From assembly GCF_001649575.2 (NCBI RefSeq), contig NC_051453.1:14728562-14792561 (forward strand): a stretch of 64,000 nucleotides of DNA, in the 5' to 3' direction. The translations under genes and the position numbers were made by a program. The first letter of the stretch is position 1; each line of letters begins with the position of its first letter. Below are positions 1 to 14,200 of this stretch, in pieces. The stretch is from Kryptolebias marmoratus. Taxonomy: Eukaryota > Chordata > Actinopteri > Cyprinodontiformes > Rivulidae. Below the pieces are notes generated by a model. That model saw nothing but the letters and a program-made list of their open reading frames with translations. It did no database searches and was not told the DNA's origin.

Positions 1-3000
1 CACAGCCAGGGTGTGTTGGATTTACCAGTTTCCCCATGTACCACAACACGCTCCCGTTTGATCTGAGAGTTTTCCGACTTCTTGAGTGTATTTGACTTGG
101 AATTAAACCCTGGAGAAAAAAGAAAATCTTCCACCTCGCTAATTTATGTTGTGGAAATTATTCAAACGTGAAGACAGGGGAAGCTGTCAATCAGAATGGG
201 AGAGACTGACGTGAATCTGACCATCATTAAAGAGAGACAGGAATGCTACAAACAGATGACTCTGTCCATCTTCAGTTAAAGGCACAGACAGACTGGTTGA
301 CTCCAACAGTTTATCTTAATGTTTAAAAAAAATGTTTATGACGAGTAGATGACTGTCAACTACTACCATCCGTAATTTTAACTCAGTTTCTGTAATTATG
401 ACTGTATTTTGGCCAGTCTGTGCTTGCTAAGGTCAATTAGCTGTGGAGGCCATCTTGAACTGAGTTAAGACAAACGTATAACTGGTTGTATATGTACATC
501 CAATAACTGCTTTCTGAGAGTTTCATTAAAATCCTTCCAGTTCATGATATATTTTGCTACCATGACAGACAAATGAACACACATACACATAAAGAAGAAA
601 ACCTAGATCAGAAATACATTTGCAAAGATCTTTTTCGGAAGAGAATAAAATGTTCATTTCATGTCCTGTAGATACAGATCTTGTTACATTGTTAGTATCA
701 TGATGTGAAGACACATGGAAGACATTGTTTTTATCTAAGTTAAAGGGACATACAATTGTGAAAGGAGGCCTACACACAAGCTTGCTTTCTTAAATCCCTT
801 AAACACTTCTCTGTTCATCATTCAATCTCTTGTGTTATCTATAGACTGCACTTTGGGATTGATGGCATTCACAAAGCAAAGCAATCCACATTACTAAATG
901 TTCCATGCTCCCTGCCATTTCAAAGGCGTAAGGAAGTTTACCCTGGCCGGACCTTTTTTCATCCTCATCATAATTCATCATTAATTCTGGTGGAACTCAG
1001 AAGAGAACTGGATCAGCTGCACCAGCACAGCCTAAAGTGGGAAGCACCTGGCTGAAGGAACTGCTTTGGTGTTTTTGAATCCGGAGAATACACATGTTAA
1101 TGAGGCTTGGAGACGGACTGGGACGGGCCCTGTTCTGTATTGAGTTGGAAATTAAAGGCTAGAGGAGTGCTGGAGCGTTTCCCGTTGCTCATTAGGCATG
1201 AAGGTTTCCTCTGGGTTGTCTCAACTGTGAGGGGATTCGTAGACCTTTTGGATGCCAGCAGGAGGGTAAAATCTCACCAACTTAACTGTTTATTAAAGGT
1301 CCTTAAGGCCATACCTCTACAGGGACAGAAACTAAAAAACTGTCTGACACCTGTTGCTCTTATGATGAGAAGTGAAGCATTAATTGGAAGTACATTTTAT
1401 TGAAAGTCTTTACTCAAATGCATGTAAGATATCTTTCCTGGGAACTTTGCAGGACAAGAGTGTCAGTGTCAGTCTAATTAGTAGGACATCCCTGGTCTCT
1501 GCCAACAGGCAATTTATAGCTTCAATGGGGTCTAGAAATGTAGCAATTAGTAGCTACCAAGCTTTGGCAGTGTGGCTCTGGCTCCTATCTTGGATTTAAT
1601 GGGTTCATCAGCAGGTTTATAGAGTCTGACTTTGGCTCTGGCAGCTAGGTCTCTTCTAATATCACATAGCTCTGAACATCTTGTTGGTGTGAAGGCAACA
1701 CAAAGACTTCCCAGTCCTAGCATTGATCCTTGGTGTTTGCACTGACATTAAAGTTTGTTTTAAGCTGACAATAACTTTTAAAAAATGGTTTATTTTGAAG
1801 GTCAGACAGCAATTGGAATGTGCAGTTAGAAAGACTGCAGTCTTACTTTCTAAATATAAATTGGGCCAAAAAAAACAAGTATGCCTCTAACTTTCAGCCT
1901 TTTCCCAGGAGCAGACGTTGTATTCTGTCCAAAAACGACTGCCTTGATGATTTAGGTGCTTTAAACACCAAAGTAACGAGCAACAGTAGAGCAAGGCAAC
2001 TCTGAGCACAGTCACAGCCAAGCAGTAACCGTTCTAACAGCTTACTTTATCAATGTGTGTGGTGCTTTTTTGAATTAGATGTAAAATGTATATTTACGGT
2101 AACTAGATCACTTAGGCAGGCTTAACCCTACACATCCTGCACCACAGATCAGAAGTATTCTTGAATGAGTGAGCAGCTCACATTCAGCTATACATTTTGG
2201 TCACACAAACACAAGGGCATCCTATAGAGACTGTGGAAAATAGGTCACACCTCAATCCTTCCAATAAAAGCTCCTTCATACTCCATAAGAAGTCACAAAA
2301 TTGGCTTTCATTCATGCGGTTCGTGACAAAAATGGTTTCATTTTGTTCTTGTAGCAGCTTCGTCCACAGCTTCTCGGCACAAGGCCCTGGCCAAGCCTTT
2401 TCTCACAGGGGTTTGTGCCAAGTATTGGGGGATTGGTCAGAAGTTGTTGTGGGCATGTTTACATGGACACGTTAAGGGACACGTTCCCTTTGGTCGCCCA
2501 CTCTGGTTCAATGCCAAATTGTGTGTACTGTCTCAGTCTGTTTAATAAAATTTGTCAGGTCTCTGTAAGGGAAACAAAAATCTGTACAAGGACAGGAAAG
2601 TTAAGAAGCCAGTGCGAAGAAACCTTTTTTGATGCTGTAGGAGGAAGGAGGAGCTTCTCGGGAGTTCTGAGCCAAGTGTCTCGTGGACTAAGAAAGGTGT
2701 GTGCGAAAATAAATGTCTCGCAACCATGTGACCAATTTCTTTTTATGTATGGAGTGTGACGAAGCCTTAAGTCCATTCACCTCCCTGCTTGAACCAAGCC
2801 AAACATCATGACTTGGAAGGGTTTTAAACGGTGGCTTGGAAATAAAAAACTTGAACATGGCTTTTGTAAATACAGGTGGGGTGAACACTGTTATGCAAGG
2901 ATAAAAGTGTGAGTTTTAACCTTAAATTAAAGGCAGTTTGGGATTGGGAATGCAATGCACCTGTAACCCACCCTGTACATTTTGATCCATAACAACAAGC

Positions 3001-3055
3001 ATTGAAAGGCAGTAAAACCTGACTCTAACAGGTAACTTTTTTGTTTAGTCTTTAA

Positions 3056-3089
3056 CCCCCCCCCCCCCCACACACACACACACACACAC
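3056..3089. repeat. C14 tract followed by (CA)n microsatellite
   Basis: A run of 14 C is followed directly by about ten CA units. Simple sequence, likely length-polymorphic. Confidence 0.95.
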
Positions 3090-3522
3090 CTTAAAAAATT
3101 TGACTTTTTAAAGACTTTAATCCATGTCAGAAACATAAACTAACCCAAGCTGCCTGTCAGCCTGCGATGCTAAACAGACAATCAAGCCAAATGTGTGGCT
3201 GTGTGTAACAGGGAATCTCACATTTACTTCATCTTTCTGAACTCACTGATAAATAAAGAACCTGAAATGCAGGTTTTAAAAAGTTCTAGGCAGGTAAAAA
3301 CAATAACTGAAGGGAACAGTGAAGCCTCAAAGTCTGAAAGGCTGTAATGCTGTGATAGCCACAGAGGGAGAAACATGAAGCCATTGCAGAGAAAACCTGC
3401 AGTTCCTCTAATGATCGCTTGTGGTTGGCTCTAAAAGGGCATCCGTCTGTTAGAATAGCTAATGTTAGTGCTGAAAAAAAAATCATGCTTAAAGTGGAAC
3501 TGAAATGATGGTTAGATATATA

Positions 3523-3805
3523 GTTACTCAATGGTGGATTTGGTTCGCACTGTTGCCTTGTAGAGAGAAGGTCTTGGGTTCTACTCCCAGCTGTGGCCTT
3601 TCTGCATGGAAGTTACATGTTCTGGCTGTACATATGGGGGTACAGTACAAAAGGATGCACACTAGGTTAACTGGGGACCCTAAATTATATGTGTGACTGT
3701 TTGTCTCTATAAATCCTTGTTATGAACAACCGACCTGTCTTTTCACTCGATCATCACTGAAGATTGGCACCAGCTCTCCACAACCTTAAATAGCTGCAAT
3801 TTATG
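3523..3805 (+). mobile_element. decayed tRNA-derived SINE-like copy
   Basis: This stretch follows the same order of landmarks as the two better copies at 33516-33861 and 38204-38549: a head with 'ttcgcactgttgcct', a B-box-like 'tgggttctactccc', a middle 'tagccttaactggggac'-like segment, then 'ctgtttgtctctat' and 'ggcaccagctct'. It is heavily mutated and I could not find a clear target-site duplication. Assignment rests on comparison inside the window and on general knowledge of a very common teleost dispersed repeat. Confidence 0.6.
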
Positions 3806-3831
3806 GTTGCCATGAGTTTTTTTCTTTAATG

Positions 3832-4109
3832 CAGTACTGTGCAAAAACTTTGAGTCATCCTTCTTTATGTATTTATTTTTTGCTTTAATAGACCAAAATT
3901 TCGATCAATATTTCTTCACACTTTCTGAGACTCCCCTGAATTTACTTTGACTGGGTTTTATGTACTTTCAGTCAACTATTTTTCAGAGGACAAGTTTTTG
4001 TTTGTTTAGGCCGCTTAACTCTGACCAACAAATCATTTGGACAAAGAAAAACAAAACATTTTAACTCAATTGATGGAGAAGAATTGTGTTGTATAACAGA
4101 TATAAGAGT

Positions 4110-4191
<82 letters not shown>

Positions 4192-4560
4192 GAAACTTAG
4201 CAAAGAACCAGTTTTAAATAGGATCTTTGTAAATTTTGTTATTGGCAGCCTGAGTTTAATTTATATATATATTAAAAAAACAAATAAAATAACACAGCTT
4301 GACACATAGCTACAAGAAAGTGATTCCCAAAGAGCCATTAGCTCAAAACTTGTCATACAGTAGATGATGAACTGAAGAATGATGCATCTCACAGGTCCTG
4401 TGTCAGATCTTTGCTGAATTTGTTTATTTCTTAAAAACATAACTTTCAGATACCCTTCATCTGCTGTAGATAGATGTTGTTGGGTTTGACGCTTTTTCTT
4501 TTGTGCAAAACTTTGAAAGACCTTCCGAAAACCTGGAGAACTACTGATCAGGACCACTTT
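3832..4560 (-). mobile_element. Tc1/mariner-like relic split by a TA microsatellite
   Basis: The left edge 'cagtactgtgcaaaa' resembles the terminal repeat of a fish Tc1-like transposon. On the minus strand at about 4380-4530 a short frame reads like the DNA-binding part of a Tc1-type transposase (a basic stretch followed by 'TADEGYLKV' and 'LRNK'). The frame cannot encode a working transposase and the middle is replaced by the TA repeat. Subfamily is not assigned and the right end is uncertain. Confidence 0.5.
4112..4187. repeat. (TA)38 microsatellite
   Basis: Uninterrupted TA repeat of about 76 bp, the longest simple repeat in the window. It lies inside the Tc1-like relic. Confidence 0.98.
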
Positions 4561-7500
4561 TTCACTGTCAGTGTTTGTTTAAGCTACAGACTTTGTCCTA
4601 GCAAGTCAGGGTGACCTTAACTATTTCAGGGTGCAACTCTAAAGTTTATGATTATAGTTCTAAGTCAAGTGAAAACTATTCCATTTTGTGTTGTTATTTA
4701 CTAGAGCATGTTCTTATAATGTATTTACAACAATGCTATTGATTTACCTTTTTTATTTACTGAACTGATTAACATTAATCCAGATAATAATAATATTAAT
4801 AATTATTTGGTTTATTTTGTACACCTTCCGAATATCTAGGTGTAAGTTTATTATTATCGCTTGCTGCCATAAAAGGCAGGTGATAACGTACTGTACTGGG
4901 GAGCATGTTTGCTTGTAAGTCTTTTAGCAAAATATCTCAGAACCACTGGACATATTTTACTGAAACTTCCGGAAAGCAATCATTAGATGAACATCTACAA
5001 CAAATTAACTTTAATAGACTTAACCTGATTCAAGATAGCTGCCACAGCTAATCAACCTTAGCAAACACTAAAGAGGTTATAAAATGTTACTGATATTGGG
5101 CTGTAACTTGGTGTGGTAGTAGCTGAAAGTCATCGGCATCACATAGACCAAGTGCTAACAGGCCTCAAGCAATCTTTGCTTTAAACGTTGCCATTAACTG
5201 TTGGCGTTAACCCTGTCTGTCTGTTAGGAAATCATATCATGAACCACAGAACAGATTTTAATCAAACTTTTGAAGTACCTCTGGAGTGTAAAGAAAAGGT
5301 GAGGGCTTACAGCCGGCAGAAACCTGTGCTTTCTTTGCTCCCATTGATGACTTTTACACATGCTTACCTCATGATTTAAAACTCTGACCATATTTAATAT
5401 GCTTTTCTGACATATGTGTGAGAGAAAATGAGGAACAGCCAGTCTGTTGCAGGCCCAGGCATACCAGCAGTCGTCTGAACGGCGTTACATAAACCCAACA
5501 ATACCTGCTTTTTATCTCTTGAGGCCATTTCACTAAATGAACATGAGCAGGATGTGAGCATCATGTCAGGGCTCTGTGAGTGTGCGTGCACATCCAAAAC
5601 GCATGTGTCTGTGTTTATACTTGTGCCATTGTGGGACCCTAAACTGAAAAAGATGTGAATTTCTGTTCTCTAATGGCTAATATGAAGCAGGCCTTTCTGT
5701 GTGCTCTGTTCAGGCACATACGTGTTAGTGTGTTTGCATGCACGCTGACATGTGCAAGCTTGTGTTTACATGGGTGTTTTTCTCATCTGGCAGGCCTTGC
5801 TCCTCATTACAACTCAGAGGGTGGCACGAAGCAGTGACAGGGGCGAGGCAGTGCAGTCTACGCTGCACATCAGACCTCTGAGATCATTCTTCTTAGTTTT
5901 AAACTCAACAGTTTCTGTGTTGTTCTTCCTGTGCTTTTTTTTGTTACTTTGCACCTACAATGGAATGATTCTGAAAGAATAGAAAGTGGCTGTCAGAGCA
6001 GGAGTTCTACTGCTGCAGTCATCCATACCCGCACAGGCGCTCTGTCTCTCCTGCTGTCTCCATTTCCCTCTTTCCTCCCCTGGAGTGGATAGGATTGGGG
6101 TCAGCGCCCTTTGGCCAGTGGAGCAAATGACAGCTTTGACAGGACCCTGATTTCACTCTGTGCCTTCTGTCAACTCCTGGACGCCCATCTCATTTTAATA
6201 ATGTAAATATGGGGCAAGGTCAGGCCACAGAGACTATTCTTTGTCTAGGTGCTCAGTCACTGGAAACTCACTGCACAGCTGAGCCACACACACACTTAAA
6301 GTCAGGGGTGAATTAACTCAGATTTGGTTTGTGTTTTGTCTGCTGTTAAATACTCATAAAGCCCTGCCATGACTGACAGAAAGAAACAAACTCCACAAGT
6401 GCAATAAACAAAGTTTAACGTTGAATTCGCATTTAAGCAGACTGATAGTCCAAACAGGGATTTTCTGTGAGTTTTCATGTCATATGGTCATGGTTATTAG
6501 AAGTAGAGCTAGTATGAATGTGACTTTAAGTGCAATAACATTAACTGCTGCTTAGGTCTGCCTCCAAAAACAGACTTACATTCAAAAAGATTCTGCTTCC
6601 ACCATGAAAAACTCAGTCATCAGAACCTGCAGCTAAATTCACTCTTCTAATAACTGTCCATACAATAGATTATAACCGCAATTAAATACATGTCAAGTGT
6701 TTTTTTTCTGTTCATATTTAAAATTTTGCTCTCAAGCTTCAGTTCTGTCCAAACTCAAACATTTCTGATGCCAAAATGTAGGAAACATTCAAATGTCATC
6801 ATTGTCACTTGCCTATATGGTGGGTATACTCATGTTTTTAATACTCTAAATTGTTTCTGTAACTTTTGAGGTCACGGTCCAAAAAACACAATTACTATTT
6901 TAGCCTCAGACACAAAGATGCATTTTACTGGATTAATCAGCATCTTCAAGTTTATTCCTCCTTCTCAAACTTCATCTGTGCCAAACTTGTTGAAATTTGG
7001 AAGGTTTTTCCCATGGAAGATGGTAACAATTTGCTCAGGCCTCGGAGAACGTTGTGACTAACCAAGTGTCTGTGTTGCAATCTGTGAAATCCAGAATATT
7101 ACACAATCATTTCAGCTTTGGGCTTATTTTGGTCAAAAAAATAAATAAAAATCCAATAAATATTTGTTTGCTGATTGATCCTGTATTTTATGTAGTATAT
7201 ATTTTATCTAAATAACAGGAAAGAGACTAACAAATATTGTTGCATTTGCTCCAAACTCAGTTTGAAGTGGATCCTACTATCCTAAGTGGCCCTCCCCAAT
7301 ACAGAAAAAAAAAAAAAAAGTAGAAGTTGTGAGTCACAAAGCTCTCGGCTAGCAGATGTGCTCGTAACTATCTGTGAGGCCTTTGATAGCTTGTTGTCCG
7401 CTTGTTATAGATGTGATGCATGATTTGGAGGCACTTTGCTCTCCCTCCTTGATTAAAGAAAAGGCCCCTTGGTCGGTAAGACTGTGGCCCCTCAAAACCA

Positions 7501-8229
7501 CACAGGCGCAGATGAGCTGGCAGGGTCCACACGACAGCTTCGTTAACCTTTTTCACCTCTACTATCCCCCCAGCCTTACTACAACAGCCATGTCCCTTAG
7601 TCACTTACTTCCTTTAAGTTGTCCTTGTTACATTTTCTTGCTGGCTTGACCCGACTGGGCTTGTAAATTTGAGGTTTGATGAGCAGTGGATCTGATTGAA
7701 CATCCTGGAGGTCCCTAATGAACTGATTGATGTTTCCCTTACATATAATCACAGCTCAGCATGACCAAGAACGCCTGTATTCAGTGATATAATAACCAGA
7801 GAGGACATACAGATACCCTCTGGAGTCTCTCTGTGTGGCAGGCCAGACTGCTGGCAAATTTTTTTACATTTTAAATCTGAGGTATTCCTCATGTTTAAGG
7901 GTAATTTTTACATTTTAAAACCCTTGTTTGTTGTTTAATTGAAAGGGCGGGCAGTATTTAAAGTTGCTCACACACACTCACAGAGTGTGCACAGTCGTAT
8001 CCAGATGTGGGGAGTGATTCTGGACTACAGGGTCAGCCTGTCTGGGGATAAATCAGACAGCCTAATCTGTCCTGTGAGGGGATGGGGGGGGTAATTGGTC
8101 ACATTTGACCCCCCGGCCTCAAGGACTGTGGGAACGCCGACTTTATCTACCAACGGTAATTGACTAATGAAACACTTCCGCAGCACCCTCCACTAGATTG
8201 TCATCCACCAGTTGGAATAGGATGAGGCA

Positions 8230-8254
8230 TGTGTGTGTGTGTGTATGTGTGTGT
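8230..8254. repeat. (TG)n microsatellite with one TA interruption
   Basis: About twelve TG units broken once by TA, within a less AT-rich island of fgf22 intron 1. Confidence 0.9.
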
Positions 8255-11200
8255 TTGCGTGAGTGTGGCCGGCACAAGTGGCTAAGAGGCGTGCTATGTG
8301 CTGGTGAGTGTAGTTTAGAGAAAATGGCAGGATGCGGAACTCCCTGTGGCCATCCACGCAACTTTATCAGCCGCATCAGCCTCTTTCTGCCTGCAGCATA
8401 GTCAAACCAGCAGACCACACATTGATGATTGTCTGGTTGACATCACTATTCAATAGGGTTCAAGTGGAAATTATATAATTAAACCAAACCTAACTTTACT
8501 ATCGACAATTTCTTTTTGTGTGTGACTGACTGATGTAGCCAACAATGTCTACATACTTTCACTCAATCAGTATTAAAGTAGAGTAGGTAAGCATCCTCTT
8601 AGGCTCTCTGGTTTAAGCTTTATATGATTATTAGTAAAAATTTCATTGCCATTTTGTGTGATCATTTATCTGGGTGAAGTCCTGCCCACATCGATTGAAA
8701 GACAAGAAAACCAGCATGAGGAGAGTAAAACGGGGGGCAGGAGGGCCTTAAGAAAAAAAGGCTAAAGTTACAGTTGTGAGACAATGTCTCTGAGGTCCCA
8801 TCAAGTGAGCCATTCATAGATGCGGGCCTAGCAGTTTGTGGAGCCAGGCAGACACTCCGATAGAGTGAGGCCCACTGTGGCCTCGTCTTTTTGTCCCAAG
8901 CTGACCCCTGCACTCCTGCCTGGCCTCTGCGCCCCTCACCTGGCCTGTCCCATCGCACTGGTAACAGGATACCTGTAATTTGCTCTAATGGCCTTTGAAA
9001 GACCTGGCTGGGCTAATCCCTGGAGTGCGTCTCCCAGCAGCACCGTATGAAAAGGTTGGGGGTAACCGGGCCGAGCGCGAGTCCTGAAAGAGGACCAGGC
9101 TCTGGATTGCGTGTGAGAGAATGTCACCCCTTGGAGCCGGTGCTGTGGCCGAGGGAGCGCAGGAGTCAGCTTTCAGCAGATCACCACCATGTGGCTTGTT
9201 CACAGGCTCAAAAAAAACCAAAAAAACACTGATCCCTGGTGTGTAGAGAAGTAGATCGTCTCCACTTTACACCTCCCAGCATGGCTCAATCTGACAAGAG
9301 AGGAAGAATGGGCTCAAAAACCTGCACACAACTTTGGATCACTTTTGAGATTGTTTTCTGTAATTTGTGTGAACAAATTGACATCTGCTCCTAAAAAACA
9401 ATTAAAAACTAATTGAAACATTGCAGAGCAGCCAGTGAGGAAGTGAAAAGAAACTAGTTGGAGGCCTGACTTCACTTCAGTCAAAGGGATGATGAGGCTG
9501 AAAAGTGTATTCAGTAATAATAATAATTGCTGAACAAAAAGCCACTGGTCATTGAATGTGGACTAAAGATGAGCTTAAAAAAAGACAAGGGAAAAATAAT
9601 CTTATCAGGCTCATCTTCACTGTCATCCCTCCAGAGAATCCAAAGGAATGTGGGAACTGCAAGCGATACTTGGGCAGCGAGGGTCGGCCCACTACCAGTC
9701 TTTTCTCTACTGTATTCCTCTTCTTTCTACTTATTTCCTTTTTTTTAAAAGGCTGGGCCACATGCAGGAGAATGTATTCAGACACACCGAGACACACTAC
9801 ACTCATGCAAACCGCTCACCCTGTTTCCTCGGGTTACACTGACCATGGATGACAGCATCTGTGGACGTGTGGACGCAGCGATTACAAAAGTGACAGCATG
9901 TTTGGATCTGTGAATCGTCAACGGCGCAGGAAAGCATGAAAAATCCCAGAAAGTGGCGCAAACGTAATCTGTTTTCATATTTACTTTCTAAAAATTCAAT
10001 TAGATTTTTTTTTTTGATCAAAGCCAAAGTTCCTTGCGCTAAATAACTGTGATCTGAGCTGAATTTTAGAGTAAATTAGGTTCAAGAAACTCTGTTCTGA
10101 CTTTCAGACATTCAGAACAGAATGAAGCAAGTTGGTCAGCGAGTTGGACTGAATCTGATTCCTCAACTAATCACCTAAATTCACAAACTTAGTGAAACTT
10201 TCTCTAATGACTTCTTAAAAAAATATTGTAAAAACAACTAAAGAAATGTTCTGTTGGAACTGTAGGCTTCTTGTTCTGTTTGTTTTCTCTCAGTCTTGCA
10301 TGCCTTTGCGGGTGTGCAGACACTCCAGCTCTGTGCTCAGAGCAAAAAATATCTCACAGCTGGTGGTAAGGGACAAATAAATCATTCCAGTCCTATGAGA
10401 GTTATGATGCATTTCCAGGTGGGAGGAGGTGGGGGGGTCGCAGTTGGGGTTGTGACCCAGGCAAGGGAATAACCAGACTGAGAGAGGGAACCTAAGCACA
10501 TCAGGGACAGACAGACAGTGGAACTAAACCTAACCCTAACTAGAAGTTATTTCAAAAATGACAATCAAACAAAAGTGTTGCTTCTTAATCAAAAATCAGG
10601 ACAGTCATGCTGGCCACCGATGTAAGCTGAAAATGTCTGATCCAGGAACACTCATCACTGATCAGTGCATTGCCATTTTAGGTCATCTCCAAGTGTCATG
10701 AGAGCAATACAGAACGATGAAACTTATTTTGCACTGTAATCTTCTCGTTATGTCAATACAAATTTAAATTAGTTATCTGAAGCTGATGGAATATTCAAAA
10801 TGTGATCTTGAGAAAATAAAAGTAAAATTAATAGTAACAAGTTTGGCCTTTCTTGGCTTCCGTACATTCAAACAACAAAAGAAAGTGATTATTTTATCAC
10901 CATGTATAGAAAATAAAACCTTGAGGCCAGTAGGGAAATTGGAGCTTTTTTGCATTTTTAAAAAGGAAAACCTGAATAAGTTTTGACTTTAAAACGCTGA
11001 AGTAAAATTCTTAAGGGGTAAATCTAAGAGAGGCATATATTTTAGACTTTGTATACAACACTGCTTTAATATACAAAAAAATTAAAAATACTAATGTGTT
11101 GCATCACCAGAGGAAAACTTTAACTAATTTAGCTTATTTGTTTTAGAACAATTCTTTGTTTGAATAGTTTTATATATATGCAACTGATGTTTGTGAACAA

Positions 11201-14200
11201 TAAATTAAAGTAGCATTTCTGGAAGGAGTTTTAAACTAAGATTTTGTTAATGCTTGAGAATGTATTAGGAATGACTCATCTACTGCCACGAAAACATTTG
11301 AACTCATTACCTATAAAACTGACAGAGTTAGAGACATTTTTCTGTTTTCTAAGATGGCATCCATCTTCAATCAGGTTCACTCCAAAAGTTAATCAGTTGT
11401 AGATGTACATCTAATGGTTATTAAATAAGAAATAAGAGAAGATGCACGAAGCCAAAAGTTCACAATGAACGAGTAATTGCAGGGAGAATAAAAAGTCTGT
11501 TTGCCATCTTCAAAATAAAAGTGTTCGTACTTTTGCTCAAAGACTTCAGATATTCTGTAGAAATTTTAACAAACTGTAGGTGGGGATCTACATGGCACCA
11601 TGGACATTTATGTTTGCATGTTGGGGCCAGGCACACAGTTAACAAGCTTGTAAATGTTGCAAAACAGACTGACACAGAAACACAAGAACATGGTCACGTT
11701 TCAGGCCTCGTTAACCTTCACAAACATGCAGATGTGGAGGATAATAATTTAGACTTTAGCGTCAGAGCGCTTTTGAGATCCTTTTTCAGACACAAAGAGC
11801 TGTGTATAAAAGGTTGTTGTGGCTCAGCTGGGAGAACTGTCCGGTTTTAAATGTCATTTTCAAGGAAGCAGTCTACATGATACGACTCACTTCAGACTAT
11901 TTAAGTCCTGCATATAGAATTCACAAATGATTTTACTTCCATCTAAGCTGCAGTCACAACCCATTGATCATGCTGAAGTCAGCTTTCATGTCAGCCACTC
12001 ATTGCAGAAATATTCTTGCATCAGTATCATGTGCCATGCAGTGGTCATATCCGGCTTATATAAGCTTTTCCTTTGTTTGTCAGAGACCAGTGAAATTTAA
12101 GTGTTTGTATAGGAAAACTGAGAATCAGAGAAAAGGGTATAGAGGAACGCTCTTGTCTCTTTGCCATTTTTAGACTAAGCATTGATCATATCATACTTCC
12201 TGTGTGTCCTCTGGGCCACTAAAACAGTGACAGTGATGCATGTGCTGACTCACTTAGATTAAGCAACTGTAGTCATGGTTTTGTTGTCAAGGTGTAAATG
12301 TTGGTCTCTGCCCTAAATCAATGCAATGATTGTGCTTTTATGACCTGAAGTGAATGGACAGCATGTAATCTTTATTGTTTGTCTTTGTGGTATTTAGGAC
12401 TGCAGGTAAAAAATGTTCCCAAGATTTATTTGCACCTCGGGTAGGAAAATAAATTTTAAAAAATCTGTTTCCCAATAAAAGGTATATTTTATTGTTGTTT
12501 TTGTTTTTAAACCGTTGCACTTTTCTTCTTTAGGTGAAAGTAAAGTGTGAAGAGAGAGGAGATTTTTGCTTTGTAGACTTTAGATGCTGAAGCTGTGGTA
12601 TCCATCTCAGTCTTATAAAATTACAATATAATACAAATTTTACCCCACACAATATAATGCATTGTCCATTGTTACTTTGATTAATTTTATTTTAGCCTCA
12701 GTGCTGCAGCAGTATTAGTCTTTCCAACAAAACGTCATAAATAAATAAACTTTTAAAGCAACAGTTTTAAAGAAAAATGCATTAGTAACTGCACCAAGAA
12801 TTGCTTTGACTATAATTACAATTTACACCTTACTTTATTTTTTATTAACTGGGAGTCAAATATTGTCATTTTAAAATAAGACTTGTTTGTCATTGTTTAG
12901 TAGATGGTAAATAATTTGTCTCATAGAATATTTATCTCTAGAAAGAGCCAAATGAAAATTATATATTATTACATCATATGATTTCACAAGTTTGTCTTTA
13001 GCATTGTTGTAAAATTAAAGGTTCATCAGGCAAGTGGTCCTATCAAAGCATCTTGTAGGGCTTCCCAGGGTGAGGTTTTTCATGGTAAGCTGTCAAGGTG
13101 TTTGAAGCTATAGTGGGTGATGCATCCTTTGTCTGGGTGGAAACATAGGCAGCTCTTTTGCCCAGTCCCAGACCCTTTAAGAGGGTCATGGCAGATCAAA
13201 GGTGCTGATCACAGCCATTAGGCCTGGCAGCTCAAACCCAACATGAAAAGCTTATTTTTTTTAAAGAAGGCAGAAAGAAAAAAAAAAGAAGAAAAAGAAA
13301 AAAACAGGACCCTCTTCATTTAAAAAGCACGCAAACTGTGAAATAATTGAAAAGTTATGTTAATCAAGAGCAGGAGCGCAGCGGGAATGCCAAGATTCCC
13401 AGGCTCTGCTCTGGTCGATAACGAAGACATAGAGGGAAATTAAACACTTAAAAAAAACAGTTTGCTAAATGCTGTACTCTTGTTTTTTTGTTTTGTTTTG
13501 GCTTGAAATTTGTTTCAAAGGGGGGTATTTTACTACATTTTGTTGGCCCTCTCTCAGAATGCTTGGTAATTAATAAACTCTTGTCCAGGTTTTCACCTCT
13601 CAGGTGAACTAACTTGATGGAGGGTCAGCTTTTGGAGGCACCTGCCCCCACCACCTACCAACTTGCAACCAGCACCTTCACTCTGTACTCCCCCTCATGC
13701 TTCTCCCTCCTCCCCCACACCATGAATCAGACAAAAGGGAACCCAGTGAGAGTGTCTCTTGCGTTCCTTTCTGGCTTTTTTTTTTTTTTTCTTCCAAGGT
13801 CAGAAAAGGCTTGAATGATCTGACGATGGGCTAGCGTCCAAAAAACGGGTGACAGAAAGAAGAGAAAGAGTAAAAAGGAGACCGAGTAAAAGAGTTTTTC
13901 TATGCTTTTAAAAATCCCATAGAGGAGAAATAAATGGCAAGTCCACAGTTGACTAGACATGTATAGTGCAGGATTTGCTTGTAATGGCAGCTTGAGCTTA
14001 TTGACAATCCCAGCCAAAACATGTCAAAGGTTAAGAGATCTTGCCAATTGCAAGTGGGAAGCCAAAAGTGCCTTTTTCTTTTACTCAAAAGGACCCCCAG
14101 TTTATACTTGTGCTGCAGAACGAGGCAAAGTGGTGACCTCTGGGTCCATGTGCAAAGAGTTAATTTGTCCTCATTCGTTTTCTCCTTTGTTCTTCATTAA

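Noticed and set aside
1107..1403. 98-codon open frame, considered as fgf22 exon 1
   Set aside because: No signal peptide, no FGF N-terminal pattern and no phase-1 donor in the right frame.
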